DNA of 64,000 nt. Source: Haliclystus octoradiatus (taxonomy: Eukaryota > Cnidaria > Staurozoa > Stauromedusae > Haliclystidae). Below the pieces are notes generated by a model. The model was not told the DNA's origin, did no database searches, and saw only the letters and a program-made list of their open reading frames with translations. The translations under genes were made by a program, and so were the position numbers. This document shows positions 58,601 through 64,000 of the stretch, piece after piece; the first letter of the stretch is position 1, and each line of letters starts with the position of its first letter. The stretch is from assembly GCA_916610825.1 (NCBI GenBank), contig OU744447.1, forward strand, positions 17,949,563-18,013,562, given 5' to 3'.

Positions 58601-61596
58601 AATGGCCCAGAGGGAATTGCATTATCAAGGGATGTGGTGTACCATTGCGCATTGACAATCAATGCCTATTTGTGGCATCTGTTATGAATGAAATCTGTTT
58701 GAACGGATCTGCAATGTTCTGAAATCTGTAAAGAGTAGTATGGGCGCTACGGTGGGGGGGGGGGGAGAAACGGTCTAACTTACTTTAATCAAGTAGGGAT
58801 TTCATTTTGTTATATGACGTTGTTTAACTGAATTTTCTATCAAAATAGATCACCAGCAAATAGAACGGGTTAATTTAATGAAGTATCTAGGAGTACTAAT
58901 TGATACTAATTTGTCATTCCATAATCATATTACTGCTCTGAATAAAAAAATTTATAGAAGTTTAGGGGTACCGAAATTTGTAAGACGTTTCATCCCACAA
59001 CAATCTATATTAATTATTTATAACACCATTGTTTTACAACATTTTGACTACTGCGCTATTGTATGGGGAAATTGTATAACGGAACATCTTGATTGCCTCC
59101 AGAGACTGCAGAACAGAGGAATGAGGTCAGTGCTCCGTTGTAACTATCGAACTCGTGTCTCTGATATGCAAAGTCAGCTTGGCTGGCTTTCTGTCAGAGA
59201 CAAAATAACATTCAAATCAACTTATGTTCACCCATTAAATTTAACCAATCTCCTCCTTTGCTTTCCACATTATTTCAACGATCACATACCACCAGAACAA
59301 GATCCCACTACCACAATGACATTTACATCAGGTCAAGCCATTGCCACTCATTTCAAAATGCTGGTGCTCATAAGTGGAACGATCTACCGTCTACAATGAA
59401 GGACGTATCAAACAGGCCAACTTTCAAACGTCTCCTTGGGAAGCACTTACACGGGATAACATAATTAAGTTAATCAAATCGTTCTTCAAATGTCTATCCT
59501 GTAAAGTATATTGTTGTAAAATTGTATTGTTATTATATGTATATCTATAAATATATTTATAAATCAGTCTTGTGAAAAAAGCTTTTAGCTCATTCAAGTT
59601 CTGAATAAATCATGATGATGATGATGATAATAATCCAGTACCCCAGTCCCGTGGCATTTCTCCACATTATAGGCTTCACCATGGAAGAAGCCAACAAAGT
59701 GAGATTTCACTGTTTCTTTCATTATTTTGTGACACAAGGATTGTTCCAACCCATTCTTACAACAACGGATATCTCCTACAAGACTATAAAGGCGCAATAT
59801 GGTTTTTGTTCATTAATGAATTGCATTATGATTGACTTACTCGAGCAGATCCGAATGATCCGTTACACCGGTGATAGGTGTATTATGGGGTGTCTTTGCA
59901 TGATCAGGAGCAAACAATTGATCGTCATTGCCATATAATAATTTATGAGATGAAACAGTCTGATGAGTGCTCCCAACAGAGAACAAATCTCCATCTGTTA
60001 AATCTGTTGAAAGTGAACTTGATGGTTGGTCAGGGGTTGATTCCATAAAGAGATCAACCTCTTCTAATTGTGCTTCAGATCCATCTTCAATCGCATTTGA
60101 TTTAGCCTGAAAATAATCATTATAAATATATCATATATGACATGTAATGTTAGTAAACTGCATGGGAATTTCATGCTTTCATTGCTATGTATATTTTTCT
60201 TTAGAGTTTTTGTTGTTGAAGTTTGGCCTATAATTCATAAAAATGTCTATTTTCTTGTGAGTTTGCTCTGGCCTTCCAGAATCTAGGATTGCAGGATTCC
60301 CCCTTTGATCATTCCCCCTTTGGTTGCATGTCCACTCCCTGTAAAAAATGTATATTTTATTCATTCTTTTATCGTATAGTTCCACTATGGAACATATATT
60401 TCTAAATTTTTAAGTTAAATTTAGATACAGTAGTATAAATCCTGATAGTTATTGTAAGAACCTTGTTAGGCTGCATACTTCATATTAGTGTTAAATCCTA
60501 TGACTGTATAACTTTTCATTGTTTGCCTGTATAGAAACTACCTACATTATTATTTTATTTACATATATATACATTTTTACATCTATATTTATAACTTACA
60601 TAAATCACTATTACTTTTCTTAAATAACCAAGCGTATTTCGTATGGAAAGTTATAACCATACCGTATCATCTTACGGCTATATGTAAATGGAAGTTGATA
60701 TAAACAAGCTTCTCTTTATTAGCCAGTTAAAAGTTTGGAAAATAAACCAACAACAATATTTTTCATTATTCATTTCAAAAGTGGACAAATATTTTCAAAA
60801 TTTGATGTGATCTATTTTCACATATAAGCATTTAGTAGATTTGGAATGCGTAACTATTACGAAACATCAATTATTAAATGGGTGAACTGAAGCTACTGTA
60901 TGTAGTAGGACTAATAACTAACTAATATAGTTTTGAAAATAAAAAATGGAGAACGTCAATTAAGTTAAAATGATGAACATAGCAGCATGATATAATACTT
61001 AAGAGAGTTTAAATTCCTTTCGTAAAAATCATTACCAGGTTAACATTTTCTAGTTTCAGTATTATCATTTCAAAACTAAGAACACACTGAGAAATTGACA
61101 ATATTTCATGTTTCATGATAATAATTTCAACATATTTTATTATTCATTTGACTTTTGGATCAATATTCACATTTCAAAGATCCCAAAGAGATCTCATTAT
61201 AAGTAGGGCTGTACTGTCTATATATTAATTTAATATTAATTCTCATTTTTCTCTACCGTTGCAAACAATGATATAGAATCTAGAATTCAATTAGCACTTA
61301 AACGAATTAGATGACGTATTTGAACATGGTTAATAGGAGGTCACAAAGGCTTTAGTCTTCCATGAACCATATTATTAAATTGAAACCTTTCGGGATTGAA
61401 TTGAAACAAACTACCTGCTTTTAATAAATTTGAATTATTTTGAAGCATGCGGACAATAGACATGAATTTCAAATCATAGAAAGCTTGGAATCCAAAAAAC
61501 ACATACATTTAATTAAGTAAACAATCTTGGTAATTGAAAACCTTTTCAAATTGTGTTGTGAATCCTGAAGGGAATGATCCTGCACTTTGTGACAGC
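55615..61596 (-). CDS. Unidentified acidic, Ser/Thr-rich protein, N-terminus missing
   Basis: Four exons close in phase: 61542-61596 (least certain), 59841-60106, 56493-56663 and 55615-56296 (TAA). They give about 391 residues, with the start lying upstream, probably beyond the window. I do not recognise the family. Visible are short acidic motifs around DLF, DLL and IF (EEVDLFMES, TDGDLFSVG, DDQLFAPDH, DHSDLLDIDDDFEDLLAL, DSLDDIFK). A basic Ser/Lys/Arg-rich segment (KKSKQRSS) follows, then a very acidic C-terminal half of about 200 residues with repeated ETHQS and QHDIE/DIETHQS-like pieces. No membrane segment or signal is seen, so it is probably intracellular and largely disordered. DLF/DLL-type motifs occur in endosomal-coat adaptors, but that is only a suggestion. 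The intron at 56664-59840 carries a SINE and a LINE fragment. Confidence 0.65.
58463..58768 (+). mobile_element. tRNA-derived SINE, copy 2
   Basis: The head AGGGAGGATTATCTCAGATG, the B box GGTTTAAATCC and a body ending AGTAGTATGGGCGCTACGGT then a G run match copy 1 (25849-26208) in order. The A and B boxes are more worn here. It lies in an intron of the acidic-protein gene, in opposite orientation. Confidence 0.8.
58850..59633 (+). mobile_element. 5'-truncated LINE (CR1/L2-like) 3' end
   Basis: The reverse-transcriptase C-terminus is readable: KYLGVLIDTNLSFHNHI, IYNTIVLQHFDYCAIVWGN, LDCLQRLQNRGMRSVLR, and in an overlapping frame HKWNDLPSTMKDVSNRPTFK. The protein part changes frame near 59230-59260, so this copy is dead. 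A 3' UTR and a (GAT)n tail at 59611-59629 follow, as in CR1/L2 elements. It is inserted in an intron of the acidic-protein gene. Confidence 0.85.
60250..60341 (-). mobile_element. Fragment of the CAGGG hAT-type MITE family
   Basis: On the minus strand it reads CAGGGAGTGG, then GGGGGAATCCTGCAATCC, then TCTGGAAGGCCAGAGCAAAC, in the same order as the 27639 fragment. GGGGGAATGATCAAA and GGGGGAAT are a short internal duplication. It is a truncated copy. Confidence 0.5.
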
Positions 61597-62615
61597 CTGA
61601 TTGGACTATATTTTTGAATCAGTCTTTGATCACTTGTCTTGAGCAGTCATCCTTTTTGGTCTTTATTACAGGTCAACTCTCGGTTTATCCTTCCTGCTTC
61701 TGGTATAAAGTAGAATATGACCCACTAGAGATATCTTAAGATAGAAAAAATCTATATTTTATAGTCTACCAACCTCTCAATTAAAGAATGACTGAATTAG
61801 AAAGTCAATCTGAATTAGAAATTTGAGACGATTGTTTGGGACCCTTTTGACACAAATTTGTTGCATTTGTTTAATGTCTATCAATTCAGGTAAGCGGATC
61901 CGTATCAACATAGGATTCGCGAAATTAGTATCAACATAGGATTCGCAATGGATCCAACATAAACTGCACACCTCATTATAGCTGTAGAGTACATAATATC
62001 AGACTAACCATATTAGCTTTGTATATAGTTCTCAAGAACATGTGATTTTAGGATCCTGTTTAGATCCTGATCAAAATTGTAAGGATACAAATCTAATCTA
62101 GATAAGGATAATACCAACAACACTGATGTTTATTAAAGATCGGTGTCTGACAAAAGGTTTTGGCTTCTGGAATCCTTGAATGTTTTTCAAAATTTTTCTT
62201 CTGAATTTTTTGTTGAGGTTTGACCGATAAAACAGGAAAATTATTTAATTCTGACCTGTAATCAATTGCTTATCAAAATGTAATTTTATCAGTAATCCTT
62301 ACTATTTTGGTAATGGTGTCGGATTACTTTTTAGTTTGTTGCCTAGCAATTACTCATTACTTTCCTTGTTTGATTAGGGGAAAAAAAAGTTTTTACTCTT
62401 TTGAATTAGGTCATACTTTTTGGTTCAACACAAACAATGTTAAAGATGATTCTTGAATGACACCTATTCAAATTAAAATAATTAAACCTTTTTTAAAAAA
62501 GTATGGTTTCCTAGCAACATGATTTTTGTAACACCAGCGTATTTTAGTCTTTTCTTGTGTGATATTAGATATCATATGGTTCAGGTTTGCTCTAATTGAT
62601 TAAAAATAATCAGTA
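61597..62615. other. Gene-free stretch with a short tandem duplication and degenerate repeats
   Basis: GTATCAACATAGGATTCGC occurs at 61902-61920 and 61928-61946 (26-bp spacing). From about 62160 the sequence resembles a worn CAGGG-family or TAATC-rich repeat. Further 5' exons of the acidic-protein gene could be hidden here, but none was recognised. Confidence 0.4.
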
Positions 62616-63860
62616 GGGGAGAGCGGGGTGAAATGGAACGGGGGTGAATCGGAATACACAACTTCTAAAGACTCAAAAATTACAAAATTGCAGCAGAACA
62701 TTGTTCTTATATAGTCTAAACATTGTGTAAAGTTTCATTTCGATACATAAAGTAAATAAAATATTATAAGCCTTTGAAAATTTGTACGCGCAATGCAAGT
62801 CATTCGCTTTTCACATCGCGTTTGATTTTATTTTCATTTCTTCACGCATCAGGTGTTATTGCATACCATTGTGTAGAGAATTTCCGTGTCATGACGTAAG
62901 CAGTTGTTATTTTCGTCTTTTCCAACAAACTTTCTAGTAAATAGTGTTTATGTTGCAAGATTCACGATGGGGTTGAATGGAACACGGCGGGAAACATTTC
63001 AATCACAGTCTGGCTTCACACTGCTTTGCTTTGTTGTTTCTCCGCCTTTGATTTCACACCAAGAAGAAATCATTCAAATTAATCCATTAAATTGGTTCAA
63101 TTGCCTCTTTTCATTAGTAAATATCCTTGTATTATTTCTATGAACCATTGATCTTTTTGTTGTTTTATTTTCAACGTAAAATTAATGAGTTTGTATTGTC
63201 TTGTTTTGACTTATTAGTTCCCTCGTGAATCAGTGTGAATTATAATGTAAACAAAACATTTGGATGAGCGGTTTCTTTGAATTTGACACCTTCGGAAGGA
63301 AAGCGACTTTTTCGAAGGACTGCATGAAATTAAATGTTGTTTTATTCATATTATATTGGTTAAATCTAATTAAAACCCATTTGAATGATTATCCTTACTC
63401 ATATTCTCTCAATTATAACTGAAATTTGAATAATTATACTGGTACGGGAAAATGTTATCGTGTTTTACGGAGACGCATTTTTTCGAATGGAAAATAATAA
63501 TCTTATAAATTTATATTTGGAAGTAAGTTTCTTTATCTATCTAATTTATTATTGTTGATATCAATTTTTAAAGGCTCAATAGCTATGATATTCAATTTAT
63601 TTGAACAAATTCGATGAAATAATGGTAAATTTGTGATCATTCCGTTTCACCCCACATTTTCGCAAAATCGCGGTTTTGAAAAAATGTCATTCTCCCATTA
63701 AACATTGTTTCAACTTTGATTTGACAATATTCAGGTATTTTGCATTATAAACTTCAGACAATTTCCTACAAATCGATACCAAAATTGTGAGTTTTGCGTG
63801 AGCCGTTTTGGAGCAATAATTTTTTTAAGAAAATTTGTTCCAATTCACCCCGCTCTCCCC
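62616..63860. mobile_element. GGGGAGAGCGGGG-ended element with a perfect 9-bp target duplication
   Basis: The ends are GGGGAGAGCGGGGTGAAATG (left) and the complement of GGGGAGAGCGGGGTGAATTG (right). The direct repeat TAATCAGTA lies exactly at 62607-62615 and 63861-63869. A 9-bp duplication points to a Mutator-like element. The 1245-bp body has one open frame (62904-63143) and no recognised transposase. The duplication is intact and the terminal repeats nearly so, which suggests a fairly recent insertion. Confidence 0.8.
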
Positions 63861-63869
63861 TAATCAGTA

Positions 63870-64000
63870 ATCGTAATTACTTTTAAAAGTTGAGTAATTT
63901 GTAAGTGTAATTAATTAGGCCTACCTTTTGGTACTATTGTAATCATACAGCGATCGGGCAAAGTAATTGTAACGGTAATTGATTACAAAAATCTCAGTAA
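63870..64000. repeat. Degenerate GTAATTGATTAC repeat, interrupted by the 62616-63860 element
   Basis: AATCGTAATTACTTTT, GTAATTGTAACGG and TAATTGATTACAAAA resemble the TAATC/ATTACT-rich run at about 62270-62365. Both sides appear to be one older repeat split by the insertion. It runs to the window edge. Confidence 0.45.

Overview
The window is intron-rich animal nuclear DNA. It is AT-rich, has GT-AG introns with polypyrimidine tracts, and carries metazoan gene families (a Wnt ligand, myotubularin-related 9, ribophorin II). Frequent small transposons and the divergent Wnt would suit an invertebrate deuterostome such as a tunicate, but the sequence alone does not prove this. Coding sequence is a small part of the window. 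All exon structures here were built by reading splice sites and checking that phase closes across every junction.

Layout: the 3' two thirds of a myotubularin-related 9 gene (+, 335-4596) converge on a 21-exon ribophorin II gene (-, 4859-16888), a subunit of the oligosaccharyltransferase in the ER membrane. After a gene-free, transposon-rich stretch (17-21.4 kb) comes a cytosolic cyclophilin (+, 21607-23692). It converges on a 15-exon SLC18B1-like transporter of the major facilitator superfamily (-, 23876-36018). Next is a JmjC oxygenase with a signal peptide and a C-terminal KRDEL ER-retention signal (-, 36460-41438). From 41.4 to 47.4 kb there are only mobile elements, a gag-like fossil and a receptor fragment. 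A beta-1,3-glucuronyltransferase (+, 47443-49853) then converges on a divergent Wnt gene (-, 50197-53874). The right end holds the 3' part of an unidentified acidic protein gene (-, 55615-61596 and beyond).

Functionally the genes are a mixed neighbourhood, not an operon. Several act in the secretory pathway: ribophorin II, the JmjC-KRDEL protein, the Golgi glucuronyltransferase and secreted Wnt. No direct functional link between them is visible.

The most striking non-genic content is mobile DNA. A 2.13-kb foldback element has arms of about 600 bp, a perfect 4-bp target duplication and 20/21-bp alternating tandem subrepeats. A non-autonomous Helitron sits precisely inside an (AAT)n microsatellite. 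There are Harbinger-type, hAT-type and 9-10-bp-duplication MITEs, two copies of one tRNA-derived SINE and two LINE 3' ends. Several of these sit in introns of the genes above.
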